DNA from: Microbacterium sp.
Lineage (GTDB): Bacteria; Actinomycetota; Actinomycetes; Actinomycetales; Microbacteriaceae
DNA length: 64,000 nt
Direction of reading: 5' to 3'
NCBI GenBank assembly: GCA_013823625.1
Contig: PNMM01000001.1
Span: forward strand, 1,240,001-1,304,000
Position 1 is the stretch's first letter, and each line of letters opens with the position of its first letter. Positions 1-8,851 of the stretch are shown one piece after another. The translations under genes and the position numbers were made by a program. The notes under the pieces were generated by a model. The model was not told where the DNA came from and made no database searches. It was given only the letters and a program-made list of their open reading frames with translations.

Positions 1-1017
1 CGCATGGCCCACGAGACGTGGGGCACGCTGGCGCCCACGCGCGACAATGCGGTGCTCATCGTGCACGCCCTCACGGGTGACAGCCACGTTGTTGGGCGGC
101 CCGGGCCGGGGCATCCGACCGCCGGGTGGTGGGGCGGCATCGTCGGGCCGGGACTCGCTGTCGACACCAATCGCTGGTTTGTCATTGCCCCGAACATGCT
201 CGGCGGGTGTCAGGGGTCGACGGGCCCGGCGTCGTTCGCTCCCGACGGCACCGAGTGGGGCTCGCGCTTTCCGTACCTCACGATTCGCGACCAGGTGGCA
301 GCCCAAGTCGGGCTGGCTGACGCGCTCGGCATCGAGCGGTTCGCGGCCGTCATTGGCGGGTCGATGGGTGGCATGCACGCGCTCGAGTGGGCGGTACAGC
401 ATCCCGAACGCGTCGAACGGCTCGCCATTCTCGCGGCGCCTCCGATCTCGAGCGCCGACCAGATCGCGCTGAACTCGGTGCAACTCGAGGCGATTCGCAT
501 GGATCCACTGTTTCGCGACGGCGACTACTACGACGAACCCGAAGGGCCTTTTCGCGGACTCGCTCTCGCGCGTCGCATGGCGCTGCTCAACTACCGCTCG
601 CCGAGCGAGCTCAACGAGCGTTTCGAGCGTTCGTGGCAAGGGGTTCTCGACCCACTCGGCAAGGGCGGGCGGTTCGCGGTCGAGAGCTACCTCGATTTTC
701 ACGGCAACAAGTTCACGCGCCGTTTCGACGCCAACAGCTATGTGACGCTCGTCGAAGCCATGAACTCGCACGACATCACGCGCGGCCGCGGCACGCTTAC
801 CGAGGCGCTCAGCGGAGTGACCGCCCGTACCCTCGTGCTCGGCATCGACAGCGACCGGCTGTTCCCCGTCGAGCAGCAGCAGGCCCTCGCCGCGGCGCTT
901 CCCGCGACGATTCATGGCCCCGACGCCATCGTCATCTCATCGTCGTTCGGGCACGATGCGTTCTTGATCGAAGACGACCTCGTGGGCCCGCACCTCGCCG
1001 CTCTGCTCGCCGACTGA
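1..1017 (+). CDS. metX: Homoserine O-acetyltransferase MetX (5' end outside window)
   Basis: Transfers an acetyl (in some members succinyl) group to L-homoserine, the first committed step of methionine synthesis in the cytoplasm. The reading frame is open from base 1 and begins at the family's ETWGTL block, so the usual N-terminal 35-50 residues lie upstream; the ATG at base 4 is unlikely to be the true start. An alpha/beta-hydrolase fold is visible: the nucleophile elbow GGSMGG (Ser codon near 361), an Asp in LGIDSDRLFP and a His in SSFGHDAF near the C-terminus complete the triad. The TGDSHV segment is also typical. In many actinobacteria metX follows metY; that gene would lie upstream. Acyl specificity cannot be read from what is here. 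Confidence 0.95.
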   Translation, partial: RMAHETWGTLAPTRDNAVLIVHALTGDSHVVGRPGPGHPTAGWWGGIVGPGLAVDTNRWFVIAPNMLGGCQGSTGPASFAPDGTEWGSRFPYLTIRDQVAAQVGLADALGIERFAAVIGGSMGGMHALEWAVQHPERVERLAILAAPPISSADQIALNSVQLEAIRMDPLFRDGDYYDEPEGPFRGLALARRMALLNYRSPSELNERFERSWQGVLDPLGKGGRFAVESYLDFHGNKFTRRFDANSYVTLVEAMNSHDITRGRGTLTEALSGVTARTLVLGIDSDRLFPVEQQQALAAALPATIHGPDAIVISSSFGHDAFLIEDDLVGPHLAALLAD

Positions 1018-1030
1018 CGCCGACGTACCC

Positions 1031-1924
1031 ATGACCATGCGCCGCGTTCGAGGCATGATCGCCGCGCTCATCGTGGCGGCGACGATGACGTCGATCGCGG
1101 GATGCTCGCCCGCCGCTCCCCCCGCGCCCGGGCCTTCCGGGGCAGCGGCCACGGCCGCCGAGCTCGCCGTCACGGCCGACGTCTATCGCACGCGCATCGA
1201 TCCGTCGCGCGGAGCCATTCAGCTGTCGGTGCGCAACGACGCGGAGGCTCCCCTCACGGTTGTGGTTGCCGCGCTCGAGTCTCCCGCACTGTCGACTCCG
1301 ATCTCACGCGAGCGCACGACGGTGATCGGCCCGGGCCTCACGCGCGACCTCCCGCTGACCCTGTCGCCCGCGGCGTGCCCCGCGAGCTCGACGACGCCGC
1401 CCGAGGCCGTGCTGACCGTCATGCTCGCCGATGGCACCAGCACCGAGCTGCGCGTGCCCACAACAGACCGGCTGGGCCAGTGGGCCGAATGGATCGAGGC
1501 CGAGTGTTTCGCCGCGGCCGTCGCTCAGCGAGCGACTCTTGATGTCGAGCACGACGCGTCGCGCGACGACGGCGCACTCATCGGGCTTCGGCTCACGGCT
1601 GACCGGCTCGACACCGGCCTTGAGCTCGTTTCGATCGGCGACACCGTGCTCTTCGGGCTCGTCAGTGGGGCCGAGGGCGCTCGCGTCACGAGCATGCCGC
1701 TCGTTGTGAGTAGTGACTCGGGCGGCGGCACGGGTGCCGTGAGCATCCCACTCGTGATCACGCCCGCGCGCTGCGATGCGCACGCGCTTGCCGACGACAA
1801 GCAGGGCACGCTCTTCGTCGTCGACGTGCTACTCGATGGCGAGCCAGGCTCGGTCACGATCAACGCCAACTCGGCGACACGAGCGGCGCTGTACGACGCG
1901 TACACGCGAGCGTGCGGATTGTGA
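1031..1924 (+). CDS. Putative secreted lipoprotein, function unknown
   Basis: A 297-residue protein with a short basic N-terminus, a hydrophobic stretch and a lipobox ending SIAGC near residue 25, so it is predicted to be lipid-anchored on the outer face of the membrane. After a Pro/Ala linker the mature part is rich in Ala, Thr and beta-type segments and has a few Cys residues that could pair outside the cell. No enzyme motif was recognised. It starts 13 bp after metX; a second in-frame ATG lies at 1037. It may be a small binding or envelope-stress protein, but nothing in the sequence fixes a role. Confidence 0.7.
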   Translation: MTMRRVRGMIAALIVAATMTSIAGCSPAAPPAPGPSGAAATAAELAVTADVYRTRIDPSRGAIQLSVRNDAEAPLTVVVAALESPALSTPISRERTTVIGPGLTRDLPLTLSPAACPASSTTPPEAVLTVMLADGTSTELRVPTTDRLGQWAEWIEAECFAAAVAQRATLDVEHDASRDDGALIGLRLTADRLDTGLELVSIGDTVLFGLVSGAEGARVTSMPLVVSSDSGGGTGAVSIPLVITPARCDAHALADDKQGTLFVVDVLLDGEPGSVTINANSATRAALYDAYTRACGL

Positions 1925-1958
1925 TGAATGCGCCCCGTTCGGGTGACAGACTGAGCGT

Positions 1959-3122
1959 GTGGAGCTGATCGAGAAGGAGCGCCGCCGCCTCTTGCAGTCG
2001 GCCGCCCGTGCCTTCGGCCTCACGGGTGTCGTGATCTCAGCGATCTGCCTGGCTCTACCGGGGGTTGTCGACCCCGATCTCTTGCCCTCGGTCATGATCA
2101 TTCTCGCCGCCCACGCGGGCGCTCTCGTCATGGTGGGCCGCAGCAGCAACGTCGCCTGGATCGTGCTCTCGATCGTGCTCGGCTGCGGTGCTCTAGCCGT
2201 GGCGCAGTTGCCCTGGGGGCAGTCGACGTCGATCGCTTTGCCGATTTCTCTGGCACCGCTCGGCGCTGCGGGGCTCGGCGCCGTCGGCATGGTGCTGAGC
2301 GAAAGCACCGGTCGCTGGTTGCTGTGGGCCGGCGGCGCAGTGGCCAGCAGCGTGCTCGTGGCGAGCGCTGGGCCCACGACAGCGTTCATCTCTACGCCAG
2401 CGATCGCGACTCTCGCGGGCTGGGTCATCACGCTCATCATCGGCTTGTGGGTAACCGTCGGTGTGCAACGGGCGGTGCGTCGCATCGAAAACATCGGGCG
2501 TGCGCATCACCTCGAACGCCAAGCGAGCGAAACAGAAGCGCAGCGTCGCCAGAGTGCTCGGCTGTTGCACGACACCGTGCTCGCCACGCTCACCTTGCTC
2601 GCCCACTCGGGTGTTGGGGTCAGCGAAGACGCCTTGCGGCAGCAAGCCCGCGAAGACGCGCGACTGCTTCGCCAGCTGCGCCTCGGCTCGACGCCGATGC
2701 CACAGTTCTCGGGCGTCTACAGTCTCGAGCCCGTTGCCGAGACGCCCCTCGGCACCACTCTCGAGTCGGTCAAGCAGCGTTTCTTGCGCATGGGTCTCAC
2801 GGTGCGCTGGCACGGCAGCGGGCAGGTGCTGTTGCCGAGCGACGTTCTCGACGCCTTCTTGCTCGCTCTCGCCGAGTGCCTCGAGAACGTTCGGCGGCAC
2901 GCGGGAGTCGAAGAGGCCGATGTCACGATCACTCAGGGCGACGACGTGCTCCGTGCCGTCGTGACCGATGCGGGTGTCGGCTTCGACCCGAGCGAGGTGG
3001 CCGATGAGCGTCTGGGCTTCACCGAATCGGTCGTTGCCCGACTGCACGACGTCGGCGGCAGCGCTCGACTGTTCTCGACTCCCGGAGCGGGCACCACGGT
3101 GATTCTGGAGGTGCCGCGATGA
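1959..3122 (+). CDS. Membrane sensor histidine kinase, NarL/DesK type
   Basis: The N-terminal half (residues about 20-170) has five or six hydrophobic segments with little outside loop, so it probably senses the membrane itself or an internal ligand. A dimerisation helix follows with LLHDTVLATL (phospho-acceptor His204), then an ATPase domain with N-box ECLENVRRHAG (Asn310), G-box DAGVGF (337-342) and a closing GAGTT loop. This is the architecture of kinases paired with LuxR-type regulators; such a regulator is encoded two genes downstream. The GTG start is 6 nt after CAGACT, fitting a leaderless transcript. The stop codon is joined to the next genes by ATGA overlaps. Confidence 0.88.
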   Translation: MELIEKERRRLLQSAARAFGLTGVVISAICLALPGVVDPDLLPSVMIILAAHAGALVMVGRSSNVAWIVLSIVLGCGALAVAQLPWGQSTSIALPISLAPLGAAGLGAVGMVLSESTGRWLLWAGGAVASSVLVASAGPTTAFISTPAIATLAGWVITLIIGLWVTVGVQRAVRRIENIGRAHHLERQASETEAQRRQSARLLHDTVLATLTLLAHSGVGVSEDALRQQAREDARLLRQLRLGSTPMPQFSGVYSLEPVAETPLGTTLESVKQRFLRMGLTVRWHGSGQVLLPSDVLDAFLLALAECLENVRRHAGVEEADVTITQGDDVLRAVVTDAGVGFDPSEVADERLGFTESVVARLHDVGGSARLFSTPGAGTTVILEVPR

Positions 3123-3158
3123 GGCGCCGCGTGAACAGAGCCGAGGTGCCGCGATGAG
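3108..3158 (+). repeat. 16-bp direct repeat at the kinase/partner junction
   Basis: GAGGTGCCGCGATGAG occurs at 3108-3123 and again at 3143-3158, offset 35 bp. The first copy holds the kinase stop codon, the second the start codon of the next gene. It looks like a local tandem duplication of the coupling junction. Confidence 0.8.
3119..3157 (+). other. Possible 12-codon coupling mini-ORF
   Basis: An ATG overlapping the kinase stop (ATGA at 3119-3122) opens a 12-codon frame reading MRRRVNRAEVPR. It ends in another ATGA (3154-3157) that overlaps the start of the next gene. The peptide repeats the kinase C-terminal EVPR because of the local duplication. It could pass ribosomes from kinase to partner gene. 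Translation is inferred only. Confidence 0.3.
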
Positions 3159-4410
3159 CACCAAGTACACCCCGCCCGACGAAACCACCCTCGGCGGTCT
3201 TGTTCGACTCGCGGGCGCGCGATCGTCAACGCGCCGCGGCACCCCCACCTCTACGCACGCCTCAGCACTCGGGTCAGGGTTCTTGGGCCTCGGCCTCGGC
3301 ATCATCGCCGCCTTGCAGTCGATGCTCGGCATTTCTGTGTTCTTGCTGCGAGCCGACGTCTACCCCTCGCTCTTGCCGGTCGCGACCGCGTGGCTCTTGC
3401 TCATGGTCACCTTTCTCGGCCTGACCATCACGATCTCGGCGAGCGGTGAACGCCTGCCCGATTGGCTCTACGGCGTCTTTCTCGCGGCACTGGGTGCCGT
3501 GGTGTGGCTCGACTTCGTCGCCATCGCCCCGCTCGGCGACATCGGCCGCAACGCCACCGCATCGGTCTCGGCGGGCTTTGTGTTGCTCATCATCGTGACG
3601 CTGCGGTCACGATGGGAGGTCATGCTCGCCGCGTCGGCACTCGGCGTGGCGTTCATCGTGGCGATTCTCGTATCAACGCCCCTCACCCCCACCACCCTGC
3701 CCTCGCAGATCGTCACGGTCGCTCTCGCTGTTGGCCCCGGAATCACGGGCGTTCTGCTCGTGAGCGGCTTCGAACGGATGCTCAAGCGCGAGCTCGACCG
3801 CGTGCTCGTGCAATCCACCGTCACCGCGCCGCGGCTCGCGGTCGGCATGCTCGCGAGCGAAGAGCTCGAGCGGCTCGACCTCGACGCCGAAGAGTTGCTT
3901 GAGGCCGTGGCGACAGGTGAGGCGCCGCTGCCGTTGCCTGCGGTGTACTCGTCTCGAGCATCCACTCTCGCCACCGAACTGCGCTTGCATCTCATCGAGG
4001 GTCGGCGCGAGACCTGGCTGTTCCACGCCGTCACCGAGTCAGAGCATCTGGGTCGTCGCGTCACCGTCAGTGACCCGGGCACACTCGCTGGGTTGCTCGA
4101 TGACGTTCAGCGCGACTCGCTGCTCGCTGCGCTGTGGCTGCTCGCGGCCGACCCGGCTGGCGTGTCTCCGACGCGTACGGTCACGGTTGCCCTCGGCCCG
4201 CTCGACCCGAATCGCACGGCGGGGGCCGGTCGACTCGTGATTCCCCTGCGCATCGAGGTATCGGGACTGAAACGTAATCGTGTTGACCCCGGTGTGTGGG
4301 AGGCCCTCGACCGAGTCGGGCGATACAGTGACAGCACGACGACCAACTCCGTCGTGATCGAGGTCGATTGCACGGTCGAAAACCCCGTCGACGCCGGTCG
4401 TGTTCAGTGA
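3154..4410 (+). CDS. Membrane protein resembling a degenerate histidine kinase
   Basis: A 418-residue protein lying between a kinase and its response regulator. Residues about 45-210 form five or six membrane segments, followed by a soluble C-terminal region in the position a kinase core would occupy. No phospho-acceptor His, N-box or G-box is visible. Where the active kinase has an N-box, this protein has LLAALWLLAADPAG. The spacing of PLPLPAVYS and of the following helices recalls PMPQFSGVYS in the neighbouring kinase, so it may be a diverged paralogue acting as a pseudo-kinase or sensory partner. The homology is judged by eye. Start ATG overlaps the mini-ORF stop. Confidence 0.6.
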   Translation: MSTKYTPPDETTLGGLVRLAGARSSTRRGTPTSTHASALGSGFLGLGLGIIAALQSMLGISVFLLRADVYPSLLPVATAWLLLMVTFLGLTITISASGERLPDWLYGVFLAALGAVVWLDFVAIAPLGDIGRNATASVSAGFVLLIIVTLRSRWEVMLAASALGVAFIVAILVSTPLTPTTLPSQIVTVALAVGPGITGVLLVSGFERMLKRELDRVLVQSTVTAPRLAVGMLASEELERLDLDAEELLEAVATGEAPLPLPAVYSSRASTLATELRLHLIEGRRETWLFHAVTESEHLGRRVTVSDPGTLAGLLDDVQRDSLLAALWLLAADPAGVSPTRTVTVALGPLDPNRTAGAGRLVIPLRIEVSGLKRNRVDPGVWEALDRVGRYSDSTTTNSVVIEVDCTVENPVDAGRVQ

Positions 4411-4438
4411 ATCGAACGAAAGAGCAGGAGTGACCGCG

Positions 4439-5110
4439 ATGCCGCAGACGTCACCCATTCGACTGGCCCTCGTCGACGATCACCGCATGCTGCTCGGTGC
4501 GCTGACCGAGTGGATTCGCCAGGCCGCCGACGACATCGAAATGGTCGCGGCTGTTGCCACGTGGCCCGATCTCCTGTCACACCCCGCGTTTCCGGTCGAC
4601 GTGGTGTTGCTCGACCTTGACCTGAAAGACAACATTCCGGTCTCTCTGAAGATTCAGACCCTCAAGTCGATGACGGTTCCCGTGGTACTCATGAGCACCT
4701 ACAGCGAGCCCAACGTCGTGCGCGAGGCGCTCAACGCCGGCGCGCTCGGCTACCTCGTCAAGAGCGAAGACGCCGGAATGATCGTCGAAGCCATTCGCGC
4801 CGCGAAAAACGGCGAGTCGTTTATCTCGGCCGAGCTCGACCTCGCCCTCAACGCCGCCGACGTCGGAGGCTCGCCGCGCCTGAGTGCGCAAGAACGCCGC
4901 GTCATGGCGCTCTACGGTGCGGGCGAGCCCGTCAAGACTGTGGCCTACCAACTGGGCATCTCTGAAGAGACCGCCAAGAGCTACCTCAAGCGCATCCGCG
5001 AGAAGTACCGCATCGCGGGCATCGACGTGGGTACGAAAGTCGCCTTGCGCAAGCAGGCCCTCACCGACGGCATTCTCGTGGATGCTCCCGGCGGCGGCAG
5101 CGGACTCTAG
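4439..5110 (+). CDS. NarL/LuxR-family response regulator
   Basis: The receiver domain (residues 1-125) has the acidic pair in LVDDHRMLL, the phospho-acceptor Asp59 in VVLLDLDL, and a conserved Lys in GYLVKSEDAG. The C-terminal helix-turn-helix (about 155-215) reads LSAQERRVMALYGAG through GISEETAKSYLKRI. It should bind DNA once phosphorylated by the kinase encoded at 1959. A longer frame opens at 4400, but the AGGAG at 4426-4430 sits 8 nt before ATG 4439 and the receiver begins there, so this start is preferred. No palindromic target was recognised in the cluster. Confidence 0.9.
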   Translation: MPQTSPIRLALVDDHRMLLGALTEWIRQAADDIEMVAAVATWPDLLSHPAFPVDVVLLDLDLKDNIPVSLKIQTLKSMTVPVVLMSTYSEPNVVREALNAGALGYLVKSEDAGMIVEAIRAAKNGESFISAELDLALNAADVGGSPRLSAQERRVMALYGAGEPVKTVAYQLGISEETAKSYLKRIREKYRIAGIDVGTKVALRKQALTDGILVDAPGGGSGL

Positions 5111-5125
5111 AGCCCCGCGGCTCCT

Positions 5126-6448
5126 CTAGGCGAGCCGCGCCGCCCGGCGCTCGAGCGCCACACTCACGAGGGCGAGCACCGTTCCGCCGACGGCGAGCAA
5201 CAATCCCACCCACGCGGGCGTGAGGTAGCCCCATCCCGCGGCGACGACGAGTCCGCCCAGAAACGCGCCGAGAGCGTTGCCGACATTGAGGGCCGCGTGG
5301 TTGAGGGCCGCGGCGAGCGTTTGTGACTTGCCCGCCACATCCATCAATCGCGTCTGCACGACGGGCGAAAGGATCGACGCCGTGAAGCCCACCAAGAAGG
5401 TTCCCGCGATGAGGCCGACAGGATGCCCGCCCGTGAACCCGAGCAGGGCCAATGCGCTGATGAGGCCCGCGAAGCCGACGAACATGGCCCGCGTGGTACC
5501 GGCGTCGGCCAAGCGCCCGCCGATGATGTTGCCCACTGTCATGCCGATGCCCGTGCTCGCGAGCACCCACGGAACGGCCCCAGCCGGCATCCCCGCCGAG
5601 TCGACAACCATGGGCGCGATGTAGCTATAGACGGCGAAGAAGCCGCCAAACCCGATGGCCCCCACCGCCACGGCCACCCACACTCGCAGGCTGCCGAACG
5701 CGGCAAGTTCGCCGCGCACCGACGAGTTGACGTCGCCGGGCTGCCACGGCACAAGGATGCGCACGGCAATGAACGTGGCGGCAAACAACGCGGCCACGAG
5801 CAGGTAGGCGGCGCGCCAGCCCGAGCCTTGTCCTACGGCCGTGATGATCGGCACTCCGATAACCGTCGCAATCGTGAGCCCGCTCAAGACGAGGGCGACG
5901 CCCTGCCCGCGCTTGCCGGGCCCCATAAGGCTTGCGGCGACGAGTGCTGCGACCCCGAAGTAGGCGCCGTGCGGCAGACCCGAGATGAAGCGAGCGGCAA
6001 TGACGAGTTCGAACGTCGGAAGGGTCGCCGAGGCGACGGTGCCGATCGTGAACGCCGCCGCAAGCCACAGCAAGAGACGACGACGCGGCATGCGCCCCGC
6101 GAAAGCCGCGATGGTCGGTGCCCCGACGACCACTCCGAGCGCATAAGCCGTGATGACCCAGCCCGACTGGCCGATCGCCTCTTCAGAGTTGGCGGCATAG
6201 AGCCCCGGCAGTAGGTCGCGCGCGATCTCGGGCAACAGGCCCATCGCCACGAATTCTGTCGAGCCGATGCCGAAGCCGCCGAGCGCCAGCGCCAATAGGG
6301 CCGCATAGACCCGGCGCTTGCTGAGCGGTCGCCGTTCGGCACCCCCGTGGGCGCGGCGATGCGCCTCATCGTGTTCGCGTTGCTGCCGCGCGTAGACAGC
6401 TGCCGTGGCCTCATCGATGATGGGGACGCTCGCGGTTGAGACGGTCAC
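5126..6448 (-). CDS. MFS efflux transporter, AraJ/YdhP type
   Basis: Twelve predicted membrane segments with the DHA1-family signature near the N-terminus (GFGIGSTEFVAMGLLPEIA) and a motif-A-like GRMPRRRLLL loop between segments 2 and 3. Such proteins export sugars or small drugs by proton antiport. An approximately 50-residue charged cytoplasmic N-terminal extension with EHDEAHRRAHGG precedes the first helix. The GTG start at 6448 is chosen because AGGAG lies 5 nt upstream; a longer frame to 6469 has no such site. The gene ends tail-to-tail with the response regulator, 15 bp away. Substrate unknown. Confidence 0.85.
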   Translation of the reverse strand: MTVSTASVPIIDEATAAVYARQQREHDEAHRRAHGGAERRPLSKRRVYAALLALALGGFGIGSTEFVAMGLLPEIARDLLPGLYAANSEEAIGQSGWVITAYALGVVVGAPTIAAFAGRMPRRRLLLWLAAAFTIGTVASATLPTFELVIAARFISGLPHGAYFGVAALVAASLMGPGKRGQGVALVLSGLTIATVIGVPIITAVGQGSGWRAAYLLVAALFAATFIAVRILVPWQPGDVNSSVRGELAAFGSLRVWVAVAVGAIGFGGFFAVYSYIAPMVVDSAGMPAGAVPWVLASTGIGMTVGNIIGGRLADAGTTRAMFVGFAGLISALALLGFTGGHPVGLIAGTFLVGFTASILSPVVQTRLMDVAGKSQTLAAALNHAALNVGNALGAFLGGLVVAAGWGYLTPAWVGLLLAVGGTVLALVSVALERRAARLA

Positions 6449-6540
6449 GGCTGCTCCTGAATAGACCAAAGAACGAGGTTCGACAACCCATGTCGGCTAC
6501 GACGTCAAACACCCGAGTCAATCATGGAAAACTGGACGCG

Positions 6541-6573
6541 TTGATTTTCCTTCGGGTGACCTATGCTCAGGGA
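6541..6573 (+). promoter_or_regulatory. Predicted leaderless promoter of the cell-wall-binding protein gene
   Basis: TATGCT at 6562-6567 (TANNNT) ends 6 nt before ATG 6574, so transcription would begin at or next to the start codon. A TTGATT at 6541-6546 is a possible -35, although the 15-nt spacer is short. Confidence 0.5.
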
Positions 6574-8541
6574 ATGAAACGGGAAAGGGCCCTTACGGTG
6601 TCGGCGCGACGACGGTTCATTGCGGGACTGACGGCCAATCTGCTGGTTTGTCTTCTCATCGCCCAGCCTGGCCATTCGGCAACTGCTCTTGACGTTCCTG
6701 CGCTTCCCGGGGCCCCGACCGACATCGTCTTCTCCGCGAATGGGAGCGTTGCGTACACGGCGAACGGCACGGCGAACTCTGTCAGCGCAATCGACACAGC
6801 CACCCTCGGCGTGCTCAGAACCTATCCCGTGGAGGGCCGTGCAGACATCATTGCTCTCTCGCCGAATGGGCGCGAGCTTGCAGTAGGAACCGCGCGGCAG
6901 GTCACCTTCATCAACGTGGCGACGGGTGCGCAAACGATTGTCGGTCTGGGTCCGTTTGCCGACGGCATCGTGTACGCACCTGACGGATCGGGGGTGTGGG
7001 TCAGTGCAGCAACGTACTCGCCAAGATGGATCACGCTCCCGAACCACATCTTCCAATCAAGCCTCGCCGTCTCTGATCGGTCGGCGGGGTTGAGCCGAAA
7101 CCCGGCCGATGGACGCCTTTGGGTGTCCACCGACAATCGCTTTATCGAGATTGACGGCCAAAGCGGCCTGGAGACCCGTGGGCTCTCCATCGACTATCCC
7201 CAGTCGGGCATCGCGTTCATCCCCAGTAATGAGAGGGTTTTCGCTCCGCCGTGGCAGAGCCAGTACGGTGCGGTGGCGCTTGACTTGGCTCACCCGCTTT
7301 CGTTTACCCCGTCATTCGTCCCCCGCAATGACGCTGTCGAATCGCGTCGAACGCTTGACCTTGTTACTTCCCGCGATGGAACGCGTGTCTTCGGTCGGAC
7401 TTCAGGAGACTCGATCGTTGTTATCGACCCAGCGGTGGAGCGTGAGCTGAGCGACATCGTGGTGGGTGCCGATCAAACAGCAATTGCTGTCCATCCGACT
7501 ACCGGACACATCTGGACTGGACACGACAACCCAGCTCGGATCGTCATAACTCCGGAACCCGAACCAACTGTGGTGCGGCCCGCCGTTGATGTGACCGTGA
7601 GCCGAATTGGTGGAGCAACCCGGTTCGAAACTGCCGTGAACGTTTCGATCGCCGCGTTCCCCGATAACGATTCTGCGGAGTCACTTGCCCCGATCGCGTA
7701 CCTCGCAACGGGCGCTTCTTACCCTGATGCGCTGAGCGCGGCCCCGGCTGCCATCAAGAATGGTGGGCCCTTGCTGCTGACGGGCGCAACTCTGCCGACA
7801 GTGACGAGGAATGAGTTGCTACGGCTCAACCCGGCCCGCGTCGTTCTGGTCGGCGGAACAGGGGCCGTGTCTCGTTCAGTAGAGGCTGACGTGCGCGCGA
7901 TTCTTCCAACCGCGCGCGTCGATCGCGTCTCCGGGAGCGATCGCTACTCAACCTCGATTGCCCTCATCAATGACGCGTGGCAACCCGGCACTGCGTCTCG
8001 GGTCTTCATCGCGACCGGTCGCAACTTCCCCGATGCTTTGTCCGCTGCACCTGTTGCCGGAGCAGGCGGGAACCCTGTACTTCTCGTCAACGGAATGGAC
8101 GTACCGAACGGCCCCGAAGGATCGCTCAGTACCGCGGCTGAAGGCCTGATCTCTGGGCTCGGGGCCGACGGCGTCATTCTGCTCGGCGGTACCGGATCGG
8201 TCGGGTACCGCACCTGGATCGAAGCGACCAGTGATGCTGCGGGGCCGCTCGACAGGCGACTATGGGGGAGCAACCGGTACAGCACCAGTCGGCATATCAA
8301 TGGCGTCAGCATCGCCAGCGCTGACACGGTCTACCTAGCCTCGGGACTCACTTTTCCTGACGCACTAGCAGGAAGTGTTCTGGCAGGTCTTGGCGGCAAC
8401 CCGCTCTTCATCGTGCCTCCCGCGTGCGTGCCACAGGGGGTCATTGACGATATCTCCCGACTAGGTGCGTCACGGGTAGTGCTTTTGGGAGGAACCGGCG
8501 CGCTGAGCCCGAGCGTCCAGGAACTCACACCATGCCGGTAG
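6574..8541 (+). CDS. Secreted beta-propeller protein with three cell-wall-binding repeats (CWB2)
   Basis: The 655-residue product starts with a signal peptide (basic MKRER, then a hydrophobic core ending near PGHSATA). Residues about 40-340 look like a YNCE/YVTN-type beta-propeller (IVFSANGSVAYTANG, ALSPNGRELAVG). Residues about 350-650 hold three cell-wall-binding repeat 2 units, each with an R-[FY]-x-T entry (GGATRFETA, SGSDRYSTS, WGSNRYSTS) and a GGTG[AS] turn. The CWB2 part should hold the protein at the cell surface, with the propeller as the functional head; the ligand is unknown. Base composition is more AT-rich than the neighbours, so it may be a recent arrival. The end overlaps the next, opposite-strand gene by 17 bp. 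Confidence 0.85.
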   Translation: MKRERALTVSARRRFIAGLTANLLVCLLIAQPGHSATALDVPALPGAPTDIVFSANGSVAYTANGTANSVSAIDTATLGVLRTYPVEGRADIIALSPNGRELAVGTARQVTFINVATGAQTIVGLGPFADGIVYAPDGSGVWVSAATYSPRWITLPNHIFQSSLAVSDRSAGLSRNPADGRLWVSTDNRFIEIDGQSGLETRGLSIDYPQSGIAFIPSNERVFAPPWQSQYGAVALDLAHPLSFTPSFVPRNDAVESRRTLDLVTSRDGTRVFGRTSGDSIVVIDPAVERELSDIVVGADQTAIAVHPTTGHIWTGHDNPARIVITPEPEPTVVRPAVDVTVSRIGGATRFETAVNVSIAAFPDNDSAESLAPIAYLATGASYPDALSAAPAAIKNGGPLLLTGATLPTVTRNELLRLNPARVVLVGGTGAVSRSVEADVRAILPTARVDRVSGSDRYSTSIALINDAWQPGTASRVFIATGRNFPDALSAAPVAGAGGNPVLLVNGMDVPNGPEGSLSTAAEGLISGLGADGVILLGGTGSVGYRTWIEATSDAAGPLDRRLWGSNRYSTSRHINGVSIASADTVYLASGLTFPDALAGSVLAGLGGNPLFIVPPACVPQGVIDDISRLGASRVVLLGGTGALSPSVQELTPCR

Positions 8542-8851
8542 GAGAGCTGGAACCGGCCTCGAGAGCGGCCTCGAGCCGCTGAACCTTGCCGTCGAGTTCG
8601 CCCGTGTGACCGGGGCGATAGTCGGCCTTGAGCACGAGCGACACGCGCGTGCCGTGTTCGGCCACGGCAAGGGTGGCGCGCTTGACGACATCCATCACTT
8701 CGTCCCACTCCCCCTCGATCTCGGTGAACATTGACGAGGTGCGGTTGGGTAGCCCCGACTCGCGCACGATGCGCACGGCGGCCGCGACGGCGTCGTGCAC
8801 CGAGTCTGTCGACGAACCGCCCGAGGGAGCGACCGAGAACGCGACGATCAT
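8525..8851 (-). CDS. Thiamine-binding protein, MTH1187/YqgV family
   Basis: A 108-residue single-domain protein starting MIVAFSVAPSG, with the conserved SSMFTEIEGEWDEVM and VSLVLKADYRPGHTGEL stretches of the MTH1187/DUF77 family. These ferredoxin-like domains bind thiamine or related molecules in the cytoplasm and are thought to act as carriers or sensors. It overlaps the mannosyltransferase gene by ATGA, so it is the second gene of that operon, and its 3' end overlaps the convergent CWB2 gene. No TPP riboswitch was seen upstream. Confidence 0.8.
   Translation of the reverse strand: MIVAFSVAPSGGSSTDSVHDAVAAAVRIVRESGLPNRTSSMFTEIEGEWDEVMDVVKRATLAVAEHGTRVSLVLKADYRPGHTGELDGKVQRLEAALEAGSSSPTGMV

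Noticed and set aside
5107-5128. Terminator between the response regulator and MFS gene
   Set aside because: Only a 5-bp stem (GAGCC/GGCTC) is possible; too weak to call.
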